This document shows, one piece after another, positions 1 to 8,365 of a stretch of 64,000 nucleotides of DNA. The stretch lies in assembly GCA_025354985.1 (NCBI GenBank), contig JANXLU010000005.1, positions 53,801 to 117,800 of the forward strand, written 5' to 3'. This stretch comes from Chloroflexota bacterium (GTDB taxonomy: Bacteria; Chloroflexota; Anaerolineae; J036; Brachytrichaceae). The notes beneath the pieces were generated by a model that saw nothing but the letters and a program-made list of their open reading frames with translations, was not told the origin of the DNA and ran no database searches. Numbering within the stretch: position 1 is the stretch's first letter; each line of letters opens with the position of its first letter. Position numbers and translations under genes: made by a program.

Positions 1-1272
1 CGGCGCATCGCATTGGTTACCAGGGACAAGCCCGCAGATGTCGTGATAGTTGAAGTCGGTGGCACGGTAGGAGACATCGAAGCCATGCCCTTCCTGGAAG
101 CCATTCGCCAAATGCGTCGCGATATCGGGCGGGATAACACGCTGTATATGCACGTCACCTTCCTGCCCAAAGTGGGCGCGACGGGTGAGCTAAAGACCAA
201 ACCCACGCAGCACAGCGTAAAAGAGCTGCGAAATGCCGGCATTATTCCGGATGCCATCATCGCCCGTAGCGACGAGCCTGTGGACGAGGAATTATGCGAA
301 AAAATTGGGCTTTTCTGTGACGTTGATCAGCGCGCTGTGCTTCCGATGCCGACCGTGTCGAATCTGTATGAGGTGCCCCTAAGAATTCAGGAATCAAAGT
401 TTGATGAGTTTATTTGCGAACGTCTCGGAATTCAGACTGGTCCGGCGGATATGACGGACTGGCGAAAAATGGTAAACGTGATGCGCTCACCACGTCCATC
501 GCTACCCGTCGCAATTGTAGGCAAGTATGTGGAGCTTCACGATGCGTATATCAGCGTGCGCGAGGCACTATATCACGCGGGCATATCGCATGACCACACG
601 GTAAAGGTGGATTGGATCAGCAGTGAGGACCTCGAGCGCGGCAAGCGTCAGGAAACATTAAAGCGACTTGAGTCTGCATCGGGCATTATTGTGCCCGGTG
701 GGTTCGGCGAACGCGGAATCGAGGGGATGATCCATGCTGCAACCTATGCACGCCAGAATCTGGTGCCATATCTCGGACTTTGTCTCGGCATGCAAGTCAT
801 GTGCATCGAGCTTGCCCGCCTGGCACTTGGCACGGATCAGGCGAACAGCACCGAAGTCAATCCATCGGTTGAGCATCCCGTGATTGACCTCATGCATGAC
901 CAGCGATACATCAGCGAAATTGGCGGGACCATGCGACTTGGCACCTTCCCATGCGTATTGACGCCCGGGACCCGGGCTTACGCTGCCTATGCCAAAGCCG
1001 GGCAAGTGGATGGTTCACCGGCGACGATACAGGAACGGCATCGCCATCGATGGGAGTTTAACAACCAGTATCGAAAGGTATTGACCGATGCTGGATTGGT
1101 GATAAGCGGATTGAGTCCGACCGGTACGCTCGTAGAAATAAGCGAGTTGCGTGATCATCCATTCATGATGGGAAGCCAGTTCCACCCGGAGTTCAAGAGT
1201 CGCCCCACCCGACCCCATCCGATGTTTAACTCGTTTATTGAGGCCTGTATAGCTTCAGAGCGCACGGCGTGA
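1..1272 (+). CDS. pyrG: CTP synthase, 5'-truncated by window edge
   Basis: Makes CTP from UTP, ATP and glutamine in the cytoplasm, the last step of de novo pyrimidine nucleotide synthesis. The reading frame is open from base 1, so about 423 C-terminal residues are visible of the usual ~540; most of the N-terminal part of the synthetase domain is outside the window. The IEVGGTVGDIE-type stretch (here VEVGGTVGDIEAMPF) belongs to the synthetase domain. The C-terminal class I glutamine amidotransferase domain shows the nucleophile-elbow cysteine in GLCLGMQ and the His-Glu pair in QFHPEFKSRP. Its neighbour converges from the other strand. The family call is secure. Confidence 0.97.
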   Translation, partial: RRIALVTRDKPADVVIVEVGGTVGDIEAMPFLEAIRQMRRDIGRDNTLYMHVTFLPKVGATGELKTKPTQHSVKELRNAGIIPDAIIARSDEPVDEELCEKIGLFCDVDQRAVLPMPTVSNLYEVPLRIQESKFDEFICERLGIQTGPADMTDWRKMVNVMRSPRPSLPVAIVGKYVELHDAYISVREALYHAGISHDHTVKVDWISSEDLERGKRQETLKRLESASGIIVPGGFGERGIEGMIHAATYARQNLVPYLGLCLGMQVMCIELARLALGTDQANSTEVNPSVEHPVIDLMHDQRYISEIGGTMRLGTFPCVLTPGTRAYAAYAKAGQVDGSPATIQERHRHRWEFNNQYRKVLTDAGLVISGLSPTGTLVEISELRDHPFMMGSQFHPEFKSRPTRPHPMFNSFIEACIASERTA

Positions 1273-1290
1273 TCGCCCGGTTCTTCAAGG

Positions 1291-1322
1291 CGTGTCGCCA
1301 TGCAGGACTGCAAGGCGACACG
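1291..1322. terminator. Hairpin between convergent pyrG and HMG-CoA reductase genes
   Basis: A perfect 9-bp inverted repeat (CGTGTCGCC / GGCGACACG) with a 14-nt loop fills most of the 52-bp gap between two convergent genes. Position and symmetry suit a bidirectional terminator. The T-tract is short (TTT) on the plus side and absent on the minus side, so efficiency is uncertain. Confidence 0.45.
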
Positions 1323-1324
1323 TT

Positions 1325-2653
1325 TCACGACATGCGTGCCGCGAGCCCCGTGCGCAGCTGTTCGGCTCGACCAGGTTTGATGTTTTTTTCACTAATCATT
1401 TGATCGGCGATCAGGTTGATTTCGTCGCCGCGCGCTCCGGCAGCCATGGCAACCTGGCGCGCGTGCAAGGCCATGTGTCCGGGCTGGATTCCTTCATCAC
1501 ACAAAGCACGTAAGGCAGCCAGGTTTTGCGCAAGACCAACGCAAACGGCGATTTCAGCCAATTGGCGGGCGGTTGAAACCTTAAGCAATTTCAACGAAAA
1601 ATGTGCGGTTGGGTGCACCTTGGTTGCGCCACCTACGATTCCAACTGCAATCGGTAATTCGATTTCACCGGCCAAGTCTCCATTTTTCCGAGCCCGCCAC
1701 CGGGTAAGGCTACGATATACACCGCTGCGGGCAGCCCACGCGTGCGCCGCCGCCTCGACGGCGCGCCAATCATTGCCAGTGGCCAAAGTCACCGCGTCAA
1801 TACCGTTCATCACACCCTTGTTATGGGTCACGGCCCGGTAGGTATCGTTTTCTGCAAATAGAGACGCTTCTTCAATCCGCTTTACCAGTCCAGTGGGCTG
1901 ATTTGACCCAGGTTTAGACTGCAACGCCGCGGCTGGAACAATACAATGCGCCCGCGCCCTGCGATCAACACAATAGTTGCTGAGAATACCCAGATTGACG
2001 CGGCCGGCCGTCAAGCGGGCTATTTCCGGTGCAACGGCTTCACACACTGTGTTAACCATATTTGCCCCCATTGCATCACCGCAATCCAAGTGGACATGCA
2101 CGATCAGGAAAGCCAATGAGCCAGTACGTGGGCCCGATTCAAGCGACAGGGACCCTGTATCATCCGCAAGTGCAACTTCGCGCCAGGTAAGATCGACCAC
2201 ACGACCATGTCCGCGATTCGTTGAACGACCATCATCATTGAGCCGGGCAATCAAGCCATCGCGAGCGTTGGTCAGCAATTCAAATGCGCGTGGCATATTT
2301 GGCACGTCCACGACCTGAATCTGGCCGATCATCAGCGACTCCGTGCTTGTGGCAACAAATCCACCTCCAGAACGAACCAAGCGGGCCCCGTAGCCGCACG
2401 CAGCAATTACACTTGGTTCTTCCGTTACCATTGGCACACGCACATCTCGCCCGTTGATCAGAAAATTCTCGGCGATTCCAAGTGGCAGTGCGTGCAGCCC
2501 GACCACATTCTCAGACATATGGTTCGCCATGCTCAAGCTAAGTCCCGAACGCATTTCGGCCACTTCCTGTTCCGACAACCCCAAGGCTCCGAGTCGGTCC
2601 TCAACGGGCAAATCCCTAAGGCGTGGCATATTTGGCGCAGCAACTGCGGTCAT
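1325..2653 (-). CDS. mvaA: Hydroxymethylglutaryl-CoA reductase, class II type
   Basis: Interconverts HMG-CoA and mevalonate with NAD(P)H; in bacteria it supplies the mevalonate route to isoprenoids or, in a few species, degrades mevalonate. The 442-residue product has the class II layout: an ENVVG...NFLINGRDV...EEPSVIAA region (catalytic Glu near residue 79), the HNKGVMNG lysine motif, NDWRAVEA (Asp) and a C-terminal HMALHARQ histidine. I chose the ATG at 2653, 8 nt after the stop of the glycosyltransferase; a start 39 nt upstream would overlap that gene. It is last in an operon with glycosyltransferase, GtrA and S9 peptidase genes, so a biosynthetic role (lipid carrier supply) is inferred. 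Confidence 0.93.
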   Translation of the reverse strand: MTAVAAPNMPRLRDLPVEDRLGALGLSEQEVAEMRSGLSLSMANHMSENVVGLHALPLGIAENFLINGRDVRVPMVTEEPSVIAACGYGARLVRSGGGFVATSTESLMIGQIQVVDVPNMPRAFELLTNARDGLIARLNDDGRSTNRGHGRVVDLTWREVALADDTGSLSLESGPRTGSLAFLIVHVHLDCGDAMGANMVNTVCEAVAPEIARLTAGRVNLGILSNYCVDRRARAHCIVPAAALQSKPGSNQPTGLVKRIEEASLFAENDTYRAVTHNKGVMNGIDAVTLATGNDWRAVEAAAHAWAARSGVYRSLTRWRARKNGDLAGEIELPIAVGIVGGATKVHPTAHFSLKLLKVSTARQLAEIAVCVGLAQNLAALRALCDEGIQPGHMALHARQVAMAAGARGDEINLIADQMISEKNIKPGRAEQLRTGLAARMS

Positions 2654-2660
2654 GCTCCAA

Positions 2661-3821
2661 TTATCCGTGGAACAACACCCGATCGTAGACATCCAACAGC
2701 TGTTGCGCAGATTTCTCCCAGGTAAACCGCGCGGCCCGATTCAAACCCGCGGCTATTTGTGCCGAGCGCCAGTCAACATCTGACCAGGCCATATTTAGTG
2801 CACCCGCGAGACTGTTCACATCCATGGGCGCTACCTGCAACCCCACCGGACCCATGACTTCGGGCAATGACGAACGATCACTGGAAATCACTGGCGTGCC
2901 GCACGCCATGGCCTCCAACAACGGGAGTCCAAACCCTTCGTACACGGAAGGAAACGCAAACACGCGCGCTTGCCGATAGAGCGCGGGCAAATCCGCTTCG
3001 TCAACAAATCCGGTAAAGCGGACCCGCCGTTCCAAACCCAGGTTGTTAACTTCGTGTTGCACCTCGTCATAAAGCCAACCCTTACCACCCGCGATTACCA
3101 ACTGTGACGAAGTATCGGCCTGAGAAGCAAAGGCGCGCACAAGGCTAATATGGTTCTTACGACGCTGCATGGTTCCGACGGCCAATACATACGGTCGATC
3201 ATCGAAGCCATATTTCGCCCCCAGTTGGGCTCGTTCTACGCCATCTGTACCGACCGATGACGGCCTGAAGCGTGAAGAAACGCCGCAATAAATCACCGTA
3301 ATCTTGGATTCTGGAATTGCATATAAATCGGTCAAATCGCGTGCGGTTGCGATCGAATCCGCAATTACGTGAGTCGCTTGGCGCGCCGACTTGGGCACCA
3401 CTTTTCGCAAAAACGCGAGCAAGCTGGGCACGGTGGAATCAGGATCACGCTCAAACGTCAGGTCATGAACCGTCACCACCGATTTGGTCGCAACCGGAAG
3501 CGGCGGAAGTACAAAATCAGTGGCATGATAGAGATCGCAAGCAGATCCTGCAAACCAGGTGACAGGCACTGGAATTCCCGCGCGGAACCACAACCGAAAG
3601 AGGTTGCGATCATCCAACGGAGCAATTGTTAGCGGGTGATCTGCCTGAAACTCACGCAGTTGGGTGCGGCCACCAGCGGATGCCGGCCGCCCCATGCAAA
3701 AATACTGTAGGTGGTGGCGGGTTTGCAATTGACCCAATACGCCAATCGTCTCGCGTGTGAGACGCCCAATTCCCGCAGACTGATGAAAGGCCGATGTGAC
3801 GTCAATCGTGATCCGCGCCAT
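2661..3821 (-). CDS. GT4-family glycosyltransferase
   Basis: A retaining GT-B glycosyltransferase of the GT4/glycos_transf_1 type, 386 residues, cytoplasmic or peripheral to the membrane. The N-terminal half has a GIGRLTRE glycine-rich start typical of the acceptor Rossmann domain. The C-terminal donor domain carries the EX7E motif in YEGFGLPLLEAMACGTP, preceded by VLAVGTMQRRKN. The sugar donor and acceptor cannot be read from sequence. It sits 12 nt after the GtrA gene and 7 nt before the HMG-CoA reductase, so it is probably cotranscribed with both; surface glycan or glycolipid assembly is the likely role. Confidence 0.88.
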   Translation of the reverse strand: MARITIDVTSAFHQSAGIGRLTRETIGVLGQLQTRHHLQYFCMGRPASAGGRTQLREFQADHPLTIAPLDDRNLFRLWFRAGIPVPVTWFAGSACDLYHATDFVLPPLPVATKSVVTVHDLTFERDPDSTVPSLLAFLRKVVPKSARQATHVIADSIATARDLTDLYAIPESKITVIYCGVSSRFRPSSVGTDGVERAQLGAKYGFDDRPYVLAVGTMQRRKNHISLVRAFASQADTSSQLVIAGGKGWLYDEVQHEVNNLGLERRVRFTGFVDEADLPALYRQARVFAFPSVYEGFGLPLLEAMACGTPVISSDRSSLPEVMGPVGLQVAPMDVNSLAGALNMAWSDVDWRSAQIAAGLNRAARFTWEKSAQQLLDVYDRVLFHG

Positions 3822-3833
3822 TTCGTGCAGGTC

Positions 3834-4343
3834 TTACAACGCGCTCTCGACGGCATCATCCGGATCCGGGATGGAATCTGCTCCGGCACCGATCGCACCA
3901 ATATTTCGGAATGTCACCATCCGATTTACGACAAAGTTCCAAATCATAACGATTACTGCCCCTACGCCCTTTGTGAAGTTCAAACCAAGGGTGCCCGCCA
4001 GCATTGGGTTGGAAATCAAGATCCCTTTGAACACAGATGTAAATGGTGCTTCAAAGAAATAGAAAATCGCCTCGTTAATCAGCAACCCGAACGCGTTGAC
4101 AATCATAAAAATGGGAAGTTGCCGGCGCTTCTTGACTGCGCGGGTCTCTGGATAGACCCAGCGCCTATTCCAGTAGAAATTGCTCAACGCCGCAACCACG
4201 AAACCGGCGGCCACCGCGACTGGCGTGGACACATTCGCCAGCTTGAGCACATTTAGAACGGTCACGTCGATGATCAACCCGCTAAAGCCGACCACGGCAA
4301 ACTTGGCAAAGCGACGGGCCTCAGTTTTTGGTTGCATGAGCAT
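3834..4343 (-). CDS. GtrA-family polytopic membrane protein
   Basis: A small (about 169 residues) integral membrane protein with four predicted helices, matching the GtrA/DPMS-associated family whose members move lipid-linked sugars or assist glycosyltransferases. Family-like features are FAKFAVVGFSGLIIDVTVL at the first helix, NFYWNRRWVYPE in the first loop and WNFVVNRMVTF in the last helix. The likely start is one of two near ATGs (4343 or 4337), both overlapping the end of the S9 peptidase gene by about 20 nt; a longer frame extends upstream but lies inside that peptidase. It directly precedes a GT4 glycosyltransferase. Confidence 0.85.
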   Translation of the reverse strand: MLMQPKTEARRFAKFAVVGFSGLIIDVTVLNVLKLANVSTPVAVAAGFVVAALSNFYWNRRWVYPETRAVKKRRQLPIFMIVNAFGLLINEAIFYFFEAPFTSVFKGILISNPMLAGTLGLNFTKGVGAVIVMIWNFVVNRMVTFRNIGAIGAGADSIPDPDDAVESAL

Positions 4344-6372
4344 ACTTTTCGAACCAGCCCAGAATTCGTGTGATTCGCTCCACCCTGTGCTTGGGCTCTC
4401 CACTTCGCGACAGGTCATGGCCTTCGCGCGGCCATCGCACCAATTCCACGATCTTTCCAGCCGTCCGCAACGCGGTAAACAGCTCTTCAGCTTGTGAAAT
4501 TGGCACGCGAAAGTCCTGCTCGCTGTGCTCAAGAAGCAATGGCGTTGCGATGTCCCGGGCATATGCAATCGGAGACATACGCCAGAGGTACTCAACGTCG
4601 TCCCAGGGAGTCACTCCACTCATTTCGCGATCAAAGAAAAATGGGAGATCGCTCGTATTTCTGGCGCTTATAAAGTTATAGACACCCCGCTGTGCGACTG
4701 CCGCCGCAAAGCGGTGATCGACACCCACGATCATTGCCGTCATATACCCACCGTAGCTTCCCCCGGTGACATACAAACGTCTCTCGTCAACGTTGCCACC
4801 CGCTATAACGTGTTCAAGACCACGCAAAATATCGGCCATGGGTCCGGCGTCCCAATCAGACCGATTGGCATGGTAGAACTCATCGCCGTAGCCTTCGCTG
4901 CCACGCGGATTACAAAAGAACACAATATATCCGGCATTGGCCATTGCCTGCACCTCATGCCACAAGCTCTCAAACGACGGGCCCCACATGGCATGCGGTC
5001 CGCCATGGATATTCAACACGAGCGGATATTTCGACTCCTGACTAAATCCTGGTGGCTTCACCACCCAACCTTGAATACTTCGACCGTCAGACTCGAACTG
5101 AATCGTCTCGCTTGGACAAACCAGATGAGCGGAAACAAATGGTTCGTTGGGCGCGTACAGCACGCGCTCACGACCATCCGGATTGAGTTGGCGCAATGAC
5201 AGGAATGAATCCGGGTGTGTGCACACGTAGATCACGAGGCCCGAGGCACTCACGGCAAACGCGTTGGTGGATTGATCGCCACAATCCACGTTTACACCTG
5301 GAAGTGTGAGCGTGGTCGCGGAACCGTCGGCGACGTACACCTTGCGGAGGGGAAAATCACCACCGGCCAACTCCACGACGTAGATGTGGTTCGAATCCGG
5401 GCTCCATGCCCACGTCGCAAGTGCCCCGCTAAAAATTGCGCGCGAAGCTGCATGATCGTCCTTGAGACTCCGAATGACCAGCTGGCTTCTCGATCTTGAA
5501 GCCTCATTTTCATCATATCTTATAAATGCAAGCCACTCCCCATTAGGCGACACCTTCGGCTGCCCAGTTGTGTATCCAGCCTCACTCAAACGAACAACGC
5601 TGCGGTCTGCAGTCGCACGTAACAAAACGACGTCCACGAGGCGAAACAGCTCACCTTTTTCAACATCGCGCGATGCCGCCGAATAAACACGAGTGCCATC
5701 CGGCGACCAAGACGGGGCGGCAAAGCCAACATCTCCATCCGAAATCCGCTGCGGCACAGACAACGGCGCGCCCGCATCCACCACCGACGCGAGATAAATG
5801 TGCCGTGTGCGGTCCTCAAAATACGTCGTACCAGTTCGAAACGGAGATGTCCTTATGACCCGCGGGTCCTGCTTATTAGCGGGAATGCCGCCTTTGGCTG
5901 CCTGACCCGTGGATGGTCCGTCCGGGCCTGGGTTGTCCTCGCGGTCTCGTTCTTCTTTATCAACAATGGCTCCAAATACAATCCGGTCACCGGTCGGTGA
6001 CCACTCAAAAGAACTGACGCCATTTGGATGTGCAGTAATCGGATAGGCCTCACCGGGCCGGTTGACCGGCAGCACATAGACCTGGGCTTTTTCGCCACGC
6101 ACACTTATGAACGCAAGCTGCTTGCCGTCCGCCGACCATCGCGGTGATCCATCCTTTGGACCAAAGGTAACTGGATATGGCGCGTCATCACCCGCCAAAT
6201 CCTTCATCCATAATGCCTTTACATAGACGTTTTTGGCTGCATTTATATGAGACCGCACAAAGACAACACGCCGTTCGTCCGGCGAAATTTGCGGATCGGC
6301 CAGGGACACCAATTCTGTCAAATGTTCAGGTGTTATCGGTGCTCGTTGAAGTGGTGGCGTGATTTCAGGCAT
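4321..6372 (-). CDS. S9-family peptidase (acylaminoacyl/dipeptidyl peptidase-like)
   Basis: A cytoplasmic serine peptidase of the prolyl-oligopeptidase clan, 683 residues from the ATG at 6372. The N-terminal ~400 residues are a beta-propeller (repeated WSPDG-type blades such as PRWSADGKQLAF and APSWSPDGTRVY). The C-terminal alpha/beta-hydrolase domain has the nucleophile in GGSYGGYMTA, an Asp in HSEQDFRVP and a His in REGHDLS. No signal peptide is visible. The start overlaps the upstream RNA methyltransferase by 8 nt, suggesting translational coupling. Substrate is not predictable beyond short N-acylated or unblocked peptides. Confidence 0.93.
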   Translation of the reverse strand: MPEITPPLQRAPITPEHLTELVSLADPQISPDERRVVFVRSHINAAKNVYVKALWMKDLAGDDAPYPVTFGPKDGSPRWSADGKQLAFISVRGEKAQVYVLPVNRPGEAYPITAHPNGVSSFEWSPTGDRIVFGAIVDKEERDREDNPGPDGPSTGQAAKGGIPANKQDPRVIRTSPFRTGTTYFEDRTRHIYLASVVDAGAPLSVPQRISDGDVGFAAPSWSPDGTRVYSAASRDVEKGELFRLVDVVLLRATADRSVVRLSEAGYTTGQPKVSPNGEWLAFIRYDENEASRSRSQLVIRSLKDDHAASRAIFSGALATWAWSPDSNHIYVVELAGGDFPLRKVYVADGSATTLTLPGVNVDCGDQSTNAFAVSASGLVIYVCTHPDSFLSLRQLNPDGRERVLYAPNEPFVSAHLVCPSETIQFESDGRSIQGWVVKPPGFSQESKYPLVLNIHGGPHAMWGPSFESLWHEVQAMANAGYIVFFCNPRGSEGYGDEFYHANRSDWDAGPMADILRGLEHVIAGGNVDERRLYVTGGSYGGYMTAMIVGVDHRFAAAVAQRGVYNFISARNTSDLPFFFDREMSGVTPWDDVEYLWRMSPIAYARDIATPLLLEHSEQDFRVPISQAEELFTALRTAGKIVELVRWPREGHDLSRSGEPKHRVERITRILGWFEKYAHATKN

Positions 6373-7201
6373 GTTGTCCCACAATTCTACCGGGCACATC
6401 CCTTTGGCGGGCGGCCTCATACAGCAGGATCGCCGCAGATGTCGCCACGTTCAGGCTGTTTACCCGACCTCGCATAGGGATACTCACATGCTCGCCATCC
6501 AGGCCCAGCCACTCCCTACCCAACCCGTGTTTTTCTTCACCAACCACCAGCGCGACCCCGCCGGTTAGGTCCGTCTCGATGTACGATTTATTTGCCGCGG
6601 GGCTGGCGGTAATTATGCGAATTCGTAGGGCTGCCAGCCAATTTTGTGCCAGCGGTGCGGAGCATACTGCAACTTGAACGACAAATACTGCACCCTTGCT
6701 TGCACGAATGACATTCGGATTTGCCAAATCGGTGGCAGGATCGCAACAAATGACTGCAGAAACACCAACTGCATCCGCAGTTCGCAACATCGCGCCCAAA
6801 TTTCCGGGTTTCTCAACTGAATCAATCACGAGTATCACTGGATTGTCGGTAACCGTTATGGCATTCAATGAAAAGGATGGCTGTTCAAAAACGCCTAGCA
6901 ACCCGTCCGAGCCGGTTCCGCGATACGCACATTTTGCAAACGCGCCTTCTCCCAATTCAATCAAGTCAGCTCCGGCCAATTCTGCTTCACGCAGCAAGGT
7001 GCGTGCCCGGGCATCCTCACCTCCAAACAGCTTTGGACAGAAGTACAAAGCTATCGGTTTTATGCGCGAAGACAACGCTACGGCCAGCTCGTCATTGCCT
7101 TCCACCAGCATCCGGCTCTGGTCGTTGCGCTCCTTGCGGTCCCGCAACGCCGCCACAGCCTTTATGCGGGGATTGGCAGTGCTGGTAATGATGGCGGTCA
7201 C
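6365..7201 (-). CDS. TrmH/SpoU-family RNA 2'-O-methyltransferase
   Basis: An S-adenosylmethionine-dependent rRNA or tRNA ribose methyltransferase of the SPOUT (trefoil knot) class, 278 residues. The N-terminal domain begins ITSTANPRIKAV, typical of the substrate-binding domain of TsnR/RlmB relatives. The knot motifs are NLGAMLRTADA (motif 1), VVGEEKHGL (motif 2) and IPMRGRVNSLNVATS (motif 3). Translation appears to start at a GTG. It is first in the minus-strand operon and divergent from the DtxR-type regulator with a 61-bp gap. The modified nucleotide cannot be assigned. Confidence 0.92.
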   Translation of the reverse strand: MTAIITSTANPRIKAVAALRDRKERNDQSRMLVEGNDELAVALSSRIKPIALYFCPKLFGGEDARARTLLREAELAGADLIELGEGAFAKCAYRGTGSDGLLGVFEQPSFSLNAITVTDNPVILVIDSVEKPGNLGAMLRTADAVGVSAVICCDPATDLANPNVIRASKGAVFVVQVAVCSAPLAQNWLAALRIRIITASPAANKSYIETDLTGGVALVVGEEKHGLGREWLGLDGEHVSIPMRGRVNSLNVATSAAILLYEAARQRDVPGRIVGQHA

Positions 7202-7262
7202 ATAATTGATTGTACGAGACTCAGCACTTCGTCAGCCAACTGCATGATAATTTGTCCACGTC

Positions 7263-7997
7263 ATGAATGAATTGGCAGCTTTGCGCCGCGAAGGCGCCAA
7301 ATCCAGTAAAGCAACCCCGGGCGCCGCGGATTTCTTGCGTGAAACGTATCTGGAAAGCGAAGCACATGGGCGGGTCGTGTTACGTGAACTTGCCCAGCGA
7401 CTCGGCGTCAGCGCGCCGGCCATTAGCCGCATGGCACAGCGACTGGTGCAAAAGGGCTACCTTAAGCGCGAAGGCGCATGCGGTCTCGAGCTGCACGAAA
7501 GCGGCCGGCGGGTTGCGCTAAAGAGCCTTCGCAAAACCCGCATATTTGAAGTCTATCTCGTTCAAGAACTGGGCTATTCGTGGGATCAGGTGTTCCCGCT
7601 GGCCGTGTCAAGCAGTCATCATCTGGATGACGAGTTGATCGAACGCATGTGGATCAAGCTAAACAAGCCACTTCGTTGCCCGCATGGTGATGCCATTCCG
7701 ACCCGCGACGGTCACATGGAGCAAATTGAAAGCGTGCGATTGAGCGACGCAACGGCGGGTACACAAGGCACGTTATCGCATGTTGCAAGCCACGATCCCG
7801 AACTGCTGCGGTATCTCACCACGTTGGGTTTGCTGCCGGGTCTGCCAATTCAAATCGTTTCCCGCGCGCCGTTCGGCGGACCAATTCGCGTTCGAGTTCA
7901 GGTCGGAGACGCACCCAAAAAATTTGAAAACGAGCATGTTATCGGCAAAGAACTTGCGGGGGTAATAAATATTTCAATTGCGCCGGGCAAGTCCTGA
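7263..7997 (+). CDS. DtxR/MntR-family metal-dependent transcriptional regulator with FeoA domain
   Basis: A metal-sensing repressor of iron or manganese homeostasis, 244 residues. An N-terminal winged helix (RELAQRLGVSAPAISRMAQRLVQKGYL, about residues 40-67) is followed by the dimerisation domain with candidate metal ligands in HHLDDELIERM (119-129) and CPHGDAIP (139-146), the latter matching the Cys/Asp-Pro-His-Gly motif of IdeR/MntR relatives. The C-terminal ~75 residues (LLPGLPIQIVSRAPFGGPI) are a FeoA/SH3-like domain. It ends 370 bp before the cobalamin-controlled gene cluster. No iron-uptake gene is adjacent, so the targets lie elsewhere or the regulator is autonomous. Confidence 0.9.
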   Translation: MNELAALRREGAKSSKATPGAADFLRETYLESEAHGRVVLRELAQRLGVSAPAISRMAQRLVQKGYLKREGACGLELHESGRRVALKSLRKTRIFEVYLVQELGYSWDQVFPLAVSSSHHLDDELIERMWIKLNKPLRCPHGDAIPTRDGHMEQIESVRLSDATAGTQGTLSHVASHDPELLRYLTTLGLLPGLPIQIVSRAPFGGPIRVRVQVGDAPKKFENEHVIGKELAGVINISIAPGKS

Positions 7998-8031
7998 ATT
8001 GAAACCGTGCTCGCATGAAGGTGATGTGAGC

Positions 8032-8037
8032 TATACT
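8032..8037 (+). promoter_or_regulatory. Candidate -10 element ahead of the cobalamin riboswitch
   Basis: TATACT lies about 30 nt before the first conserved riboswitch element, the right place for the promoter of the leader transcript. No convincing -35 hexamer is found at 16-18 nt spacing, so this is a weak call. Confidence 0.35.
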
Positions 8038-8061
8038 CTTCGTCACAACTTAATATTGTTT

Positions 8062-8245
8062 AGGTGACCCGGTGTCTCGTAAAAGAGACTCAAAGGCTCG
8101 GAAGCCAGGGCTTAAAGGTGGAATCCAGTGCCGCGCGACACCGCGCAAAGTCTGGAACTGTGCCGCAACTGTATTTATGCGCACTAAAAACGCGCGTAAG
8201 AGTCAGGATACCTGCCTAATGAACGCAGCAGCCCTTCTCGGGATC
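8062..8245 (+). promoter_or_regulatory. Cobalamin riboswitch
   Basis: The leader contains the ordered conserved blocks of the cobalamin riboswitch: AGGTGGAATCCAGTG (about 8115-8130), the B12-box-like TGTGCCGCAACTGTA (about 8159-8173), and AGTCAGGATACCTGCC (8201-8216). The 5' GACCCG (8066-8071) can pair with CGGGATC (8239-8245) to close P1. The aptamer is compact, with short peripheral stems. It precedes an intrinsic terminator and a set of B12-uptake-like genes, so ligand binding presumably favours termination. The exact class (AdoCbl- or aquocobalamin-selective) cannot be decided by eye. Confidence 0.88.
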
Positions 8246-8257
8246 AAGGAGGAATTT

Positions 8258-8275
8258 ATGAGTCAAGCACCATAG
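8258..8275 (+). CDS. Five-codon upstream ORF in the riboswitch leader (possible leader peptide)
   Basis: An ideal Shine-Dalgarno sequence (AAGGAGGA, 8246-8253) stands 4-5 nt before an ATG that opens a five-codon frame, M-S-Q-A-P-stop. It lies between the riboswitch aptamer and the intrinsic terminator, where ribosome occupancy could influence terminator folding. The SD could instead belong to the expression platform and be unused. No other good SD precedes the next gene. Function is unproven. Confidence 0.35.
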   Translation: MSQAP

Positions 8276-8320
8276 CAGTCGTTTGGTGTCGCTAGCGGAT
8301 TTTTGTCTTTTAAACCAGAT

Positions 8321-8351
8321 CCCGGTTTTCCTTTTGGAGGCCGGGTTTTTT
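8321..8351 (+). terminator. Intrinsic terminator, expression platform of the cobalamin riboswitch
   Basis: CCCGG...CCGGG with additional inner CC/GG pairing and a TTTT loop is followed immediately by TTTTTT. It sits between the riboswitch and the first structural gene, with only 14 nt to its ATG. This fits a transcription-attenuation switch: terminator formed when cobalamin is bound, read-through when vitamin is scarce. Confidence 0.78.
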
Positions 8352-8365
8352 ATTGCATAGCTCAC

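Noticed and set aside
8072..8257. Open frame running through the riboswitch leader
   Set aside because: It covers the conserved aptamer elements and has no SD; only the terminal five codons have an SD, listed separately.
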